DNA of 64,000 nt, taken from assembly GCF_002878395.1 (NCBI RefSeq), contig NC_061120.1, positions 114,145,212 to 114,209,211 of the forward strand, written 5' to 3'. Below, piece after piece: positions 24,349 to 36,836 of this stretch; position 1 is the first letter of the stretch, and each line of letters opens with the position of its first letter. Position numbers and translations under genes: made by a program. The stretch comes from Capsicum annuum (lineage: Eukaryota; Streptophyta; Magnoliopsida; Solanales; Solanaceae). Below the pieces are notes generated by a model. It was given only the letters and a program-made list of their open reading frames with translations, did not search any database and was not told where the DNA came from.

Positions 24349-25098
24349 TGTCACACCCCGAATATGGTACCCAGAATGCTACACGGTGCTCATGACCTCG
24401 AAGGACCATAGATAACCCATGACTGATATTTGTACATGTATACTACATAATATTTTGTATAATGTGGAAACATGAACTGAAAGGACATAAGGTTCAAAAC
24501 TCTTACATAATATCTTATAAATAATAACATATTGATGGGGTACATTATATCAAAAACAACTGAAATAACTAACTGAACATGGTAGTCTAAAAAGCCTCTA
24601 ACTGACTGAATTGTCTGGATAAGCAGTTGATGGTAATTATACCTAACTAAATGCAACTAATAAATTAATTAATGAGATAATAAAAGAATGATCATGTCCT
24701 CGAAAGATGGGGACGCATTGCTAACCCTGACTGCTGAGACTGGAATACTACTGATACTCTAGAGCTCGTGCTTTTGAACCTATGGTATAAGAAACCATAG
24801 CACAAATCCGTTAGTACTTTGAATGTACTGGTATGAATGTGAGATTGGCTAAATGCATGGGGTTCACATGCATGAACAATACTGGGTAGCTGACAATATG
24901 ATATGAGAATACATGCATGAATACACAGTAACTATATCTGAGATCATGATAACATAAATTTAGTGATACCTAACATGACTAATGACTGAAGTTTGATAAC
25001 TGATATTACTGATAACATGAGTGACTGTATTTGAAAGTCCTAAATCTCATGGAACTAGCTCAGTTCCGTTTTGTTCTGAGTTGACTGTATTTAAAGAA

Positions 25099-27206
25099 CT
25101 ATCTGAATTCTTTTACTTATACTGATACTGATACTATGGGAAGTAGTTATCTAACCAACATGCCCTAAATGATGCATTATAGATTAATTGGGGTCCAATC
25201 TGTGCACTGATTGGAAGGGTATCAATATCGTGCAACTGACAAGGACGGTCTATGAGTGACCCTCATATAATAGGTAACTCCAGTGAGAATGGTCGGAACC
25301 CTCTTATAATTGGTTAAGCCACCTCATCTACCCTCATATAGCAAGTTATGATGTCTCACCCTATGCTGGCTACATAGTTCTGGCATTCAAAGATTGCTTC
25401 TAAGAATCATACCCTCATATAATAGGTGAGTTCCCATCCTTGGGTTCACTCGGTGCTAATTTCTACTCCTATATAAATAAACACTGAACATGATTAACTG
25501 AACTGACTGGACTGAGTTAACTGAGCTTTGTTGACTAACAGAACATTGCTGAGGTCTGATAACTGACTGTGAATTACTGATGTTACTGAGTTTTCCTAAG
25601 TCATGAGGCTGACTGAATTCTACTGAACATAGCTTGACTAAGACTATCTTGAAAACATGACATAGCCTCTAGGCATACAACTAAATTGTCGGGTAAAAGT
25701 ACCCCCAGAAATCGATGAAAAGAAACAGACAAAGCATGACTTTCTTCAATACATGACCAACATCACAATCCCTAATTCATTATTAAGGCATTTCATCAAA
25801 CAATTGATATGCATAAACTTGTACATAAATGGGGATTTCATACTATCATACTAGTAGGGCACTTTTTCTTCACATAGGCATTTAATCAAACACATAGTGA
25901 GCATGGTATTTGTAGACAACATCACACAAGAAGTAAACATCATGATTCAACTCTAATTTCATCATTCATGAGTTTAATCATGGATTATCATGAAACTACA
26001 CCTATAATAATAAATTCCACTTACAATTTATCAATAAACATCAAATAGTATTCAATTGGTCATTATCAACGTGAACAAAACAAACCCAACATGAAATTCA
26101 TAATAATCCATACATTTGAACTTGGAAAAAAGATTCTTGGGCTTCATGGACTCCTATCTGAATTCTTTTACTTATACTGATACTGATACTATGGGAAGTA
26201 GTTATCTAACCAACATGCCCTAAATGATGCATTATAGATTAATTGGGGTCCAATCTGTGCACTGATTGGAAGGGTATCAATATCGTGCAACTGACAAGGA
26301 CGGTCTATGAGTGACCCTCATATAATAGGTAACTCTAGTGAGAATGGTCGGAACCCTCTTATGATTGGTTAAGCCACCTCATCTACCCTCATATAGCAAG
26401 TTATGATGTCTCACCCTATGCTGGCTACATAGTTCTGGCATTCAAAGATTGCTTCTAAGAATCATACCCTCATATAATAGGTGAGTTCCCATCCTTGGGT
26501 TCACTCGGTGCTAATTTCTACTCCTATATAAATAAACACTGAACATGATTAACTGAACTGACTGGACTGAGTTAACTGAGCTTTGTTGACTAACAGAACA
26601 TTGCTGAGGTCTGATAACTGACTGTGAATTACTGATGTTACTGAGTTTTCCTAAGTCATGAGGCTGACTGAATTCTACTGAACATAGCTTGACTAAGACT
26701 ATCTTGAAAACATGACATAGCCTCTAGGCATACAACTAAATTGTCGGGTAAAAGTACCCCCAGAAATCGATGAAAAGAAACAGACAAAGCATGACTTTCT
26801 TCAATACATGACCAACATCACAATCCCTAATTCATTATTAAGGCATTTCATCAAACAATTGATATGCATAAACTTGTACATAAATGGGGATTTCATACTA
26901 TCATACTAGTAGGGCACTTTTTCTTCACATAGGCATTTAATCAAACACATAGTGAGCATGGTATTTGTAGACAACATCACACAAGAAGTAAACATCATGA
27001 TTCAACTCTAATTTCATCATTCATGAGTTTAATCATGGATTATCATGAAACTACACCTATAATAATAAATTCCACTTACAATTTATCAATAAACATCAAA
27101 TAGTATTCAATTGGTCATTATCAACGTGAACAAAACAAACCCAACATGAAATTCATAATAATCCATACATTTGAACTTGGAAAAAAGATTCTTGGGCTTC
27201 ATGGAC
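25099..27206. repeat. Tandem direct duplication, 1,055-bp period, inside E3 LTR
   Basis: Copy 1 is 25099-26153 and copy 2 starts at 26154 and ends at 27206, both opening with CTATCTGAATTC and ending GGCTTCATGGAC. Reading both copies side by side I found only two differences: AACTCCAGTG against AACTCTAGTG, and CTTATAATTGG against CTTATGATTGG. The duplication is much younger than the element's other damage, unless it is an assembly artefact. Confidence 0.92.
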
Positions 27207-27489
27207 GGAAGGAGTCCATGAATGAATACTATGCATACCTGAGTGAGTGATTTCTTAAAGATCTGTGGAGGAAAACTTGAATTCCTAGCTTGGAATTAAG
27301 AACCTAGGGTTTCTTGTTCTTGGGGATTGATCTTTGAGAGAAACCATATTTTGTTATTGTAGAAGAATAATGAACTTATGAAATATGGTAGGGTGTAATT
27401 AGGGGTTAAATTAGGTGGAAAAAGACCCAAATACCCTTTTAAAAATAGTTTTAAAATAACTGAATGGGATATGCAATGACTCGTGCGAT

Positions 27490-27730
27490 GGTCCATCACT
27501 GGCTCGATGGTCCGTCCTTTCGACTGTCGTAGGTGGACCAGGATAGGGACTCACTACCTAAGTAGAGACGGCATGGGCGATGGTCCGTAGAAAGTTTGAC
27601 AGTTCATCAACCAGTCTGTTGTACCTTATCCAGAAGGTTGCCTCACTATCTTTGCTGCGACGATCAAGGCAATGGTTCGTCACTAGGTCGACGGTCCGTC
27701 AACCTGGTCATCACACCTGGGTGATTCTGA
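27490..27730. repeat. GACGGTCCGTCG-type repeat cluster in E3 LTR
   Basis: Repeated quasi-palindromic words such as GATGGTCCGTC, GCGATGGTCC, GACGGTCCGTC and CGACTGTCG lie near the LTR 5' side on the element strand. The related cluster in E8 is at 62276-62523. Confidence 0.75.
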
Positions 27731-27939
27731 CATCTTAGAGTAAAACATCCATAACCTTTTACTCTGATATCAGATTTGGATGAAATTAGTATTATTGGAA
27801 AGCTAATTCAGTTTCCCACATGATAAAAAGTGAAAATATTAAAAATTACATTTTTACAAAGATGTATTCATCTTTCAACATAAATTTCTAACATTCTTCA
27901 GATGATTTCAGGATAGGAAAAAGTATGGGGCATTATTAT

Positions 27940-27952
27940 ATCTCCCCCTTGA
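27940..27952 (-). other. E3 polypurine tract
   Basis: On the minus strand an AAGGGGGAGAT tract follows CATTCGAGGATGAATGTTC, the same context as in E2, and abuts the LTR. Confidence 0.8.
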
Positions 27953-28302
27953 GAACATTCATCCTCGAATGAGACTGAAAGAGAGGGGAGAAGATAAACC
28001 AACATAAATACTCAATATAAATAACTGGAAAATGACTAACATGACTGCTAACTAAACATATCATAATGAACATGCATATCATATGTATGCATAACTGATT
28101 CATGAATACATGATGGAGTATTCTTATGAACTTAGTTTCTAACAATTAGAATGAATATTTGATACATATTTATATAACTAAACTGATACATGAATGCATG
28201 ACTGAATATACAATGGTATTTGATACCAAATTTATAATGGGATTCTGAACATGAAAGGGATACCAGGCTTATAACTGAAATCTAAACATGAAATTGAAAA
28301 GC

Positions 28303-30825
28303 TTAAGAAGAACTGTTACCTTGAGCGTGATCTAAGTTGGCGGGGAAGAGGTAAGGATGCTTGGTATTCATGTCTACATCTGTTTCCCAAGTGGCTCGCT
28401 CGACGAAATGATTTCTCCAAAGAACTTTGACTAGAGGGACTTCTTTATTCCTCAGTCTACGAGACTGATAGTACAGGATTTTGATAAGAATCTCTTCATA
28501 AGAGAGGTTGTTCTAAACATCTATGCTCTGAATAGGGACTACAAAAGCTGGATCATCTATGCATTTCTTGAGCAGAGAGACATGGAAGACTGGATGAACT
28601 GAGGCTAGAATTGAAGGCAACTTGAGCTCATAGGCTACCTTGCTAAGATGACTAAGAATTTTGAAGTGACCAATAAATCGGTGACTAAGCTTTACCTTTT
28701 TACCGAATATCTTCACTTCCTTCCTGGTAGATATCTTTAAATAAACATAGTCACCAATCTTGAACTCAACATACTTTCTACGAATATCTGCATAAGACTT
28801 CTGCCGGCCCTGAGAAGTCCAGAGTCTTTCTCTGATCAACTGGACTTTCTATAAAGCATCGACTAGCAAGTCAGGTCCTATAAATGAGGCCTCAATAACT
28901 TCTAACCAAAAAACTGGAGATTTGTATCACCTACCATAGAGAGCTTTGAATGGAGCTATTCGAATACTGGAATGATAGTTATTGTTGTGTGCAAACTCAA
29001 TCAAAGGCAACTGGTCATCCCAACTATCCTTAAAATCAATTGTACACGCCCTTAGCGTATCTTCTAAGGTCTGAATGGTCCTTTCTACTTTACCATCTGT
29101 CTGAGGATAGAAGGTTGTACTGAGATGAATTTGGGTACCAAGACCCTTTTGGAATGCTTTCCAAAAATGAGAGGTAAATTGAGTACCTCTATCTAAAATA
29201 ATTGATAGTGGAACACCGTGCAATATAACCAATTCTCTGATGTAGAGTTTGGCGTAATCCTCAACTAAATAAGAGGTATGGACTGGAAGAAAATGTGCTG
29301 ATTTAGTTATTTTATCTATAATGACCAAAACTGAATCTTGATAATAATAGGTACGAGGCAAACCCATCATGAAGTCCATGTTCACAGATTCCCATTTCCA
29401 AGTAGGAATAATGAACTCCTGCATAGACCCTTTAGGCTTCTGATACTCTATCTTAACCTACTAACATATAGAGCACTTAGCCATAAACTCTGCAACATCT
29501 CTCTTCACCCCACTCTACCAATAGATTTCCCGCAAGTCGTGGTACATTTTTGTGGTCCCTATATAAATAGACTAGCGTGGACCATGCACTTCTGCATGAA
29601 TTTTCTACCTTAAGTCATCTACACCTAGAATACAAAGATGACCCAAATAACGTGAACGCCATCTCCTCCTTAGCATAAAACCTCTACTTTCTGATCCTTG
29701 ATTGACTCTTTTAACTTGACTAAACTGGGTCTCTATCTTTCTTTTCTTTCACCTCGTAAAGTAGAGATAATTCTGAACTACTCTGAACCCATATGTCACC
29801 CTTTTCTGTATCGACTAAGCGAACGCCCAATCTGACAAGCTGATGGATTTCCTGAGCTGACTTCTTTTTACTGTCCTCAACATTAGCAACACTACCCATT
29901 GATAGTCTACTAAGAGAGTCGGCCACAATATTGTCCTTGCCTGGATAAAAAAGGACACTAATGTCATAATGTTTCAAGAGCTCTAACCACCTTCTCTAAT
30001 GAAGATGGAGATCTTTTTGAGAAAATACATAATAAAGGCTCTTATGATCTATGAACATATCTACATGAACACCGTATAAATAGTTCCTCCAAACCTTCAA
30101 GGCAAATATACAGCTACTGACTCAATATCATGAGTTGGATAATTTGTCTCAAGGGTTTAAGCTGTCTGGAGGCATAGGCTATGACCTTACCATGCTTCAT
30201 GAGGACATAACTGAATCCTACTCTGGATGCATCACAATACAATATGAACCCATCTGAACTATCTGGAAGAGCTAGGATTAGAGCTGAGGTGAGTCAAGTC
30301 TTTAACTCCTAAAAACTCTTCTCGTAAGGATCTGACCACTAAAACTTGACTTTCTTATAAGTAAATCTAGATATATGGGATGCAATAGATGAAAATCCCT
30401 CAACAAACCATTTGTAATAGCCACCTAAACCTAAGAAACTCCTGATGTTTGATGGAGAGACAAGGCGAGGCCAGCTTCTTACAGCTTCAATCTTTTGAGG
30501 ATCTACTCTAATGCCATCACCGAAAATGATATGACTAAGGAATACTACTCATCTTAGCCAAAACTTGCACTTACTAAAGTTTCCAAACAACTAATGATCT
30601 TTGAGAGTCTGAAGTACGATTCTGAGTTGGTCTGCATGACCACCTCATTGTGGGAATAGACCAGATTAGCATCTATTAAGAATATGAAAAATATGTCAAA
30701 ATACTGCATGACCACACAGTTCATCAAGTTTATAAAAGCTGTTGGGGTATTAGTAAGACCAAAGGATATGAAAAGGAATTCAAAGTAACCATTCTGAGTA
30801 CATTCAAAGTACTGTGATGGTGAAG
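28303..30825 (-). pseudogene. E3 pol pseudogene: partial RT, RNase H, integrase, chromodomain
   Basis: Partial RT near 30480-30825 reads FGLTNTPTAF and then LIDANLVYS, where the family has FIDDILVYS, so a catalytic Asp is Ala. RNase H tail 29720-29977 reads VLFYPGKDNIVADSLSRLS. The integrase core is an uninterrupted 165-codon stretch (28927-29424): Asp37, Asp78 and Glu114 have the D,D(35)E spacing of a working core, and VNMDFMMGLPRT is conserved. The C-terminal domain is 28513-28839. The chromodomain-like end stops at 28303 after YLFPANLDHAQGN. RT is truncated at the junction, so the gene is dead although the integrase core is well kept. Confidence 0.88.
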
Positions 30826-31604
30826 CCGAGATATTATTGTCTTGCTATTTAAATTTGCATAGATTTGGATGTATCTAAAGATGCTAGGGTGTTTATGCAT
30901 AACAGGATTAGTGGAAGGGCTTAAGTATTACGTAAGAATCCTAAACTAAATATGGTTAATGGTAAGTTGGTGATTAAGTATCGTAGGACTCACAGATAAT
31001 TGTAGGATATGGTTGGACTTGATAATGTAACATATAGATGGTGATCATGGCTTAACATAATAAGGGAAGGTTGTTCTCAATAATAATGATATTAAAAGCC
31101 CAGGGTGTTAAGGGATTGTTTTAATGGAAGACCATTGACTAAATAACTCCCAAGCTGCATGTTTCTTTCTTGATGTTTATTTGATTAAATTTGGGTTGAC
31201 CGATGATTCTTACCAGTACATGTTGTTTGCATTGATAATATTATTGCTCTAACCCTTTTTGTCGTATAGTATAGTTATAAGATCAGTAGGTTTTTAATGC
31301 TTGACATGATAAAGGTTTTTAATTATTGACACGATAAAAATCTCAGTAACTTCAGTTTCTACAGTAGAATCTAGGACATTCCTACAGTTTGTATTTTCTT
31401 TTAGTAGATTTAATACCTATTTAGACTATTTTCTTGGGGAAAATTTTTTATTTCATCTAAAGTTTATTAAAATGTTTGTAATAATAATGTATTTTTCTAT
31501 TTCTAAATTGACTTCTACATATGTTTTAAAATAGGTGGTAAGGGTTCTCCAATCAAGGCAAATTAGCATAGGTGCCCCCTATGATCCAGTTAGTTGGGAC
31601 ATCA
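30826..31604 (+). repeat. E4 LTR copy 1, second part
   Basis: Continues the LTR interrupted at 24349. Words such as ATTTAAATTTGCATAGATTT, GGTTGTTCTCAATAATAA and GTTAAGGGATTGTTTTAATG match 45590-45870 in the same order. It ends GGGACATCA at 31604, followed by a primer site. Confidence 0.7.
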
Positions 31605-31626
31605 TAGTTGGTATCTGAGCCTAGGT
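31605..31626 (+). other. E4 primer binding site
   Basis: TGGTATCTGAGCCTAGG directly follows the LTR end. The core matches TGGTATCAGAGC (initiator-Met tRNA complement) at 11 of 12 positions. It defines 22534-31604 as a 5' LTR on the plus strand. Confidence 0.75.
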
Positions 31627-33220
31627 TACCGGTCTCCTGGTATATGATCAATATTGAGTTGAATTTTTGAATTGGTTTTTGGACATTCACATCAAATCTT
31701 TGGGGAGATATAGTCATTCTAGGAAATTGTTTCACTTTTTGGTCCTCTTTTGTGTGATTTGCTAGCTTTCTTGAATGAGTTGAGTCTAATTTTATCTGTC
31801 AATTCTAATTAGTATCTCAATGAAGTAAATATATGTTGTTTGAACCCATTTGGAATGATACAAGAAATTGAAATTTGAATTACGAAGATTCTAATTGGTA
31901 ACTGTGAATAAGGGCATTGTAAATTTTTTGAATAATTGACTAGTGGTTATAAAAGGGATTGTTTATAGATGAAACCTTGAGATTGATACTTATGTTGATT
32001 AATGTTTCTTGAATGAATATGAATTGTTAAATATATTATTGAATTACTATGGAATTCGTGATTGGTGAAAAGTCATAATTTATGAAAGTGTTGATTGTTA
32101 AGGGGATTAATTGCTATGAGGTTTAAATGGAAACTATATGCTAAGTCCTAGTCATGGACCTAACATTAGTGAAATGATAAGGGTGAAATGGTTTATTATT
32201 GTGGGAATACATGTTTCAAAAGTTGGCATTTGGTTAAGGACCTTGGAAAAAGGGCTATTAATGCATAATAGCATGATCTATTGTAATGAAAAGTTTTGTA
32301 CTGGGACTCAAAACTTATTTAAAGTATTGTGATTCTAAGTTTTTGTTTTATGCATTGTTGGTTAGGTCTAAGTATTATGATAAAGGATATAGTGTGATTT
32401 CATGTTTTATCGTTGGAAATGGGAAATGGAAATTAGGAAATTTACATAAAATATAACGTTTTTGGTCTGTTGTTGTTGGGATGCCATAGCAGCACTGACC
32501 TGCAATAGTTATCCCTCAAGAGGGGGAATATTTTTTCTATATTTCCATTTCCATAGAAGCTTGCTAGCCACCATACGAGGCCAAGGGGGATAGAATCCTT
32601 GTAATATTTTCTCGTTTTTTGTTTTTCAATTTTGGAAAGTGTTATTCAGAATTTAAGATATCAGCTACCACCTGAATTATAAAAATTGCAAAAGGAAAGG
32701 CAAAATCATGGACTTGATATAAAAATTATTAAAAACTAGCATCCATGTACAATAAAAAATGGAAAAAAAGAGAAAAATTGCTTTTTAGATTCCCCAAAAG
32801 GGGTAACAAAAATCAAAAACAATTTATTACAAAGGTGGTGGGGCTAATATGAACCAAGGGGCCTAGATGGAGCCATGTCAACATTATGGGCTATCGAGAT
32901 GGAACCATCTTCCTTAGCGTCTCTCATGAAGTATAACTGTTATGTTTTCTCTATCTCCAACTAGGAAAGATATTAGTCAGGGACTATGCACTTAGACATG
33001 ACCTTCACGATCTTCCATATTCGTGTAAGTATTCGGTCCTAGGAGATCCTCATCATCTTCTCTTTGTTGTGTTCCCTGCTGAGCGATGTATAGTCTTGGG
33101 GAAGTGAGAGGTTAGTCTATGAAATTGGAAGGGGTGCACTTTATGCATCTCAAAACTGCATCAAAGTTAGGTATTGGAATGAGAGGGATGGGCATCATAA
33201 AGATCTTTATCATCGTCTTC
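31627..33220. other. Noncoding stretch after E4 primer site
   Basis: Probably E4 leader and then unrelated inserted sequence. No gag could be recognised on either strand. From about 32460 to 32600 the words GGGATGCCATAGC and CAAGAGGGGGAATA resemble LTR or polypurine-tract text of Tat-type elements, but no matching partner was found. Confidence 0.35.
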
Positions 33221-33229
33221 CTCTATAGA

Positions 33230-33960
33230 CTGGATGCTCTCAGCCTCAAACACCTTTCTCTATTTCTTCTTCTTAGATGATACCATCATTCCCTTAAAGA
33301 GGTGAAATGGTATATCCATCTCTAGCTTTGTGTCAGAATGCTCCTCAAGCACTTTAATTCATGAACATAGTGCAAAGATAAGACTAGTAAGGTAGGGTCA
33401 CTTCTTCGTGCCTCAGTAGAAGCCCTTCCATTCTGTAACTATCTATGCAAACAAACTTAGTTGTTTAACCTATAAATCATTGAAAACCACTAGATCTCAA
33501 GTGTAGGTCAGGTTAGAATTGTTTCCTAATGGATGAATCCTATGGGACACCAAATTCGTCTACCTCCTATTATTAGTTGTGAAATATGTGGTCCTAATAT
33601 CTTGGTAGTGGGACTATAAATTTTTCCTTAGTCCTTCAATAAAATTAGAGTATCCCACTACCTCGTATGTCTATCTTCCAAGCATTGGCTGGGTAATAGA
33701 CATTTGAGATGTTACACACCTTGAGAACCTCCTTGATAGTACTAATGTCCATTATGGCATCCATACCATTAATTCAAATGGTGAGGTTATTGTCATGCCA
33801 AAGAATGGTATAGAGTATGACATAGAACTCCCTAACCCAGCTCAAGACCCTAGATGGAGGAGACACACTAGTGGCATCCATCCAAACTCCTAAACCCGAT
33901 TGAAGAATTGTAGTGCCTTAGTCACAACCGTTTGATCATGAAACCCCTCTTGTAGTTGAA
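33230..33960 (-). pseudogene. Transposase_32-like (PF20167-type) domain pseudogene, copy 1
   Basis: The minus strand reads SWVREFYVIL near 33815-33845. Further down come a conserved TEWKGFY, then LIFALCS and EMDIPFHLFKGM. These match in order the 'putative plant transposon protein' domain (family text WVREFYA, then SEWK-FY, then LITALCKRAGV) common in Solanaceae repeats. Stops and frameshifts occur throughout. The protein's function is not established; in other genomes the domain travels with Tat/Athila-type retroelements. It lies in the opposite orientation to the E4 LTRs, so it belongs to a separate insertion whose ends I cannot place. Confidence 0.6.
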
Positions 33961-35205
33961 TCCCATTCTCTTGTACTCTAAAAATCTCTCACACCTTTTT
34001 TCATCAGGAAATCACTCGAAGGGTGGGGAATTCTCTTGGATTTCATCCATTGGGCTATTAAATATTCAAATTCATTATTAAAAACAAGTTAGAACTCAAG
34101 CAATTATCAAATCAATACACTTTTAGAAAATTCCAAATATGATCCTAACTAGAAGGCTACTGCATCCAGCCTACCATTATAGTGTGTTGCCCCACAGTGG
34201 AAACTGCACTATAGAGGGAAGTTTTCCACATTAGAGGGGTAACCATAGTAATATAAGGCTGCTATATGTCCTTGATCATCCCCGAGCTCCAAGGGGTTGT
34301 GCCAATGGTACCCCTGGGAGAGAAGCCTTATTATTGGCATTTCAACCCAAGATCAATGTTCATAAAGTAGCCTAAAACTATTTTTGAAAACAATTGGGCA
34401 AGATAACTCCTATAACATACCCAAATAATTAAACCAAAAAAATAGCAACCTTCATATTCTCCACCATTTTAGGACTATTTTGGCCATGAATTCCGTAATT
34501 CTTACACCTAGAACACTATATAACTGTTGTAAACATACTTAAAGCACCCATGCTTCAACATTTTGGAAAAATCAATCCCAAGTTCAAAACTCATAAACAA
34601 CCCCAAAACCTATTGTATTCCTATAAATTAAAGGGTAAAATAAGTAAAAATATGAGTAATGAAGTAAAGAGGTAAAGTACAATAACAATTACCTCATTTC
34701 TAACTTTAGGAGTTAAGTAATTGGGGAAAGAGGAGTTTTTGAGTTAAAAGGATTATAAATAGGGAAGAAACCCATTTCTCATCATTTTAAAATGTTGGAT
34801 TCCTCTGTAGTGGACCTCTCTCTAAATTACAATGTTGCAAAGGAAGGAATATTCTTGTTATAGAAAGATTCAGTGCCTCGAAGTGTAAGAATATTTTTTT
34901 ATTATGTTTTCAAACTATTTTTTTTTGGATATATATGTGATGCCCCGAATACCTTGGGCACTCAATAAAATATGTTTCTCCGGTCAATCTCAATCGATGC
35001 ATAAGTAAGGAAGATACCTTGATGAAGTGGAGTAGTAAAAAATTCAGCTTACAAATTTAGTATTCCAGGGTAACAAGAATTTGGTATTTCACATAAGTTT
35101 GTAAATGGGTTATCTTCAATAGGGAGTTAAGGTTTAATTTAGACTCATATAGTTTTTTCATATTGTAAACATTCAGGGACAAATAATACATAAATTGGTA
35201 TCTAT
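33961..35205. other. Noncoding stretch, unresolved repeat
   Basis: No gene seen. Words such as CACTATAGAGGG and CCATTATAGTG (about 34160-34230) form a loose CpG-poor repeat cluster resembling those in nearby LTRs. A possible gypsy LTR start, TGATGCCCCGAATACC, lies at about 34939. Boundaries are not supported. Confidence 0.3.
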
Positions 35206-36831
35206 TGTAAAAACTTGTTTCATCATTATTAAAAAACACCTCGTTATGGGTATGGGTTACGGGAAATTTTGAAAATATGATTTCGAAATAGTATGGGACA
35301 GTGTGGGTAAAATTATTCAAAGTTAAAATTTTAGATTGGTTTGACATAATCCCGCTATAGTGAGAATTTTCTCTCTATAGAGGGATCTCCATAATGACTA
35401 GTAGGCCATTATAGCTGGATGACATGACAAAAAACTCAGGTATGAATGTAGTATTCTTTTTTATTCTCTTTAATTACAAAGAAAAAAGGTTCCTTGGGTT
35501 ACCTCATTTCATTTCAATAGTAGAGAAGAGGTATTCACTTGAATGAGGGTAAACCCATGATTATTCGATGAATTTAACATTAAAAATCACTAGCATGAAG
35601 TCAAAAGCTCATGTCATGCCTCCATAGCATCTTCATGACATCCAGGTAGGCTATGTTTAGTTAAGTAGTTTGTACAAGGGTTAGAAATCATAAGCATGAT
35701 GTAGATTGATGAAACATTTCATGCTTAGGCATTTAGGCATAGTGTTACGATAGATAAAAATAGATGAAACCCTATTTAATTGGGTTGGAATTTGATATTA
35801 ATTTGTGGCAATGAAATTATACATTAATTAATGTGTTTACCTTGTTTTTTTCATCCTTTTATGATTAAAAAGGTATTGTACTCAAATTTGGGTTATGCCT
35901 AATAAAGGCCTAAATAAGATATGGTTAGTATTAGTGGATTCCAAAGAATATATGGTGGTAACCATGAGAATAGGAAATTGGTAAAATATCAACGTTAAAG
36001 TGAATGGATGGGTTTTATTATGGCACGGTTCATATGGGGAAAATATAGGTGATAGTTTTTGTAGTTGAAATCCAACTTGACTTATATATGTTTGCTAACT
36101 ATTCTTTGAACTACTCAATGGTATGTAAGTTTAAAAGTAGGGGCTTAATTAATATCTGGATTTTTAATCACCATAAAAAGTTGTTATGAAATATGCTAGT
36201 TGTACAAGTGTAGGTTTTTAATACCCAATGTTGTTGGGATTATAGTTATATCTTGATAATTTTTTGGATGTACCAATATTTGGGCATCTTCAGGAGTTTA
36301 TCTGTTAGATAGTGGTATGTAAATATATTTGGACATATTTATGAAATTGGTTGTTATAACATTAGAAGACACTTGATGTCTGAGATTTGGTAGATATAAA
36401 AGAGCTCATCCCATGTAGGTCATGGCTAGTGGGAGACCATAAGACACTTAGCATGCATATTCAGGTATGAGTGACAGATCCTTGAGTGAATTGATTTATA
36501 TGTTTACTTTTCATATATATTGTCTTATAATGGTTCTTTGAGTGAAATAGGGATTATGTGTTACTTGTTATGTTATTTCCTTGAGTGAACCAAGGATTAT
36601 ATGTTACTTGCTAAATTGGTTCCTTGAGTGAACTAAGGATTATGTGTTACTATTTATAACAGTTCTTTGACTGAACTGGGGATTAAGTGTTGGCTTGTTA
36701 TATGGGTTCCTTGAGTCAATCAGGCTTATGTGTTGACTTATAATATTTTTTTATAATAATAAATGGGATTCATGATTAATTTTATTTTCTTTGTTGGAAT
36801 AAACCCTTGAGTGGTTTGAGCCTAATTGCAA
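35206..36831 (+). repeat. E4 LTR copy 2, first part
   Basis: Direct repeat of 22534-24110 in the same orientation. It starts TGTAAAAACTTG (decayed TGTAATGACCC), continues CACCTCGTTATGG and includes the TTCCTTGAGTGAA tandem array at about 36470-36740. It may be the 3' LTR of E4. It is interrupted after CCTAATTGCAAGTATT by E5. Confidence 0.65.
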
Positions 36832-36836
36832 GTATT

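Larger units (their letters stand above)
24349..27939 (-). repeat. E3 3' LTR, enlarged by tandem duplication
   Basis: The plus strand starts TGTCACACCCCG at 24349. The other end, GGGGCATTATTA near 27939, is a mutated TTACA-type end next to the polypurine tract. It spans about 3.6 kb, of which 1,055 bp is a duplicated segment, so the ancestral size was about 2.5 kb. It is related to the E8 LTR at 62057-64000 (opposite strand) across most of its length. Confidence 0.8.
24349..30825 (-). mobile_element. E3: 5'-truncated Ty3/gypsy chromovirus
   Basis: Minus-strand element with a 3' LTR (24349 to about 27939), polypurine tract, chromodomain, integrase, RNase H and part of RT. The coding sequence stops abruptly in RT near 30825, where E4 LTR sequence resumes. 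The RT N-terminus, protease, gag and 5' LTR are therefore absent. It sits inside the E4 LTR. The LTR carries a large tandem duplication. Confidence 0.8.

Noticed and set aside
29338..29613. 91-codon plus-strand open frame
   Set aside because: Antisense shadow of the E3 integrase region.
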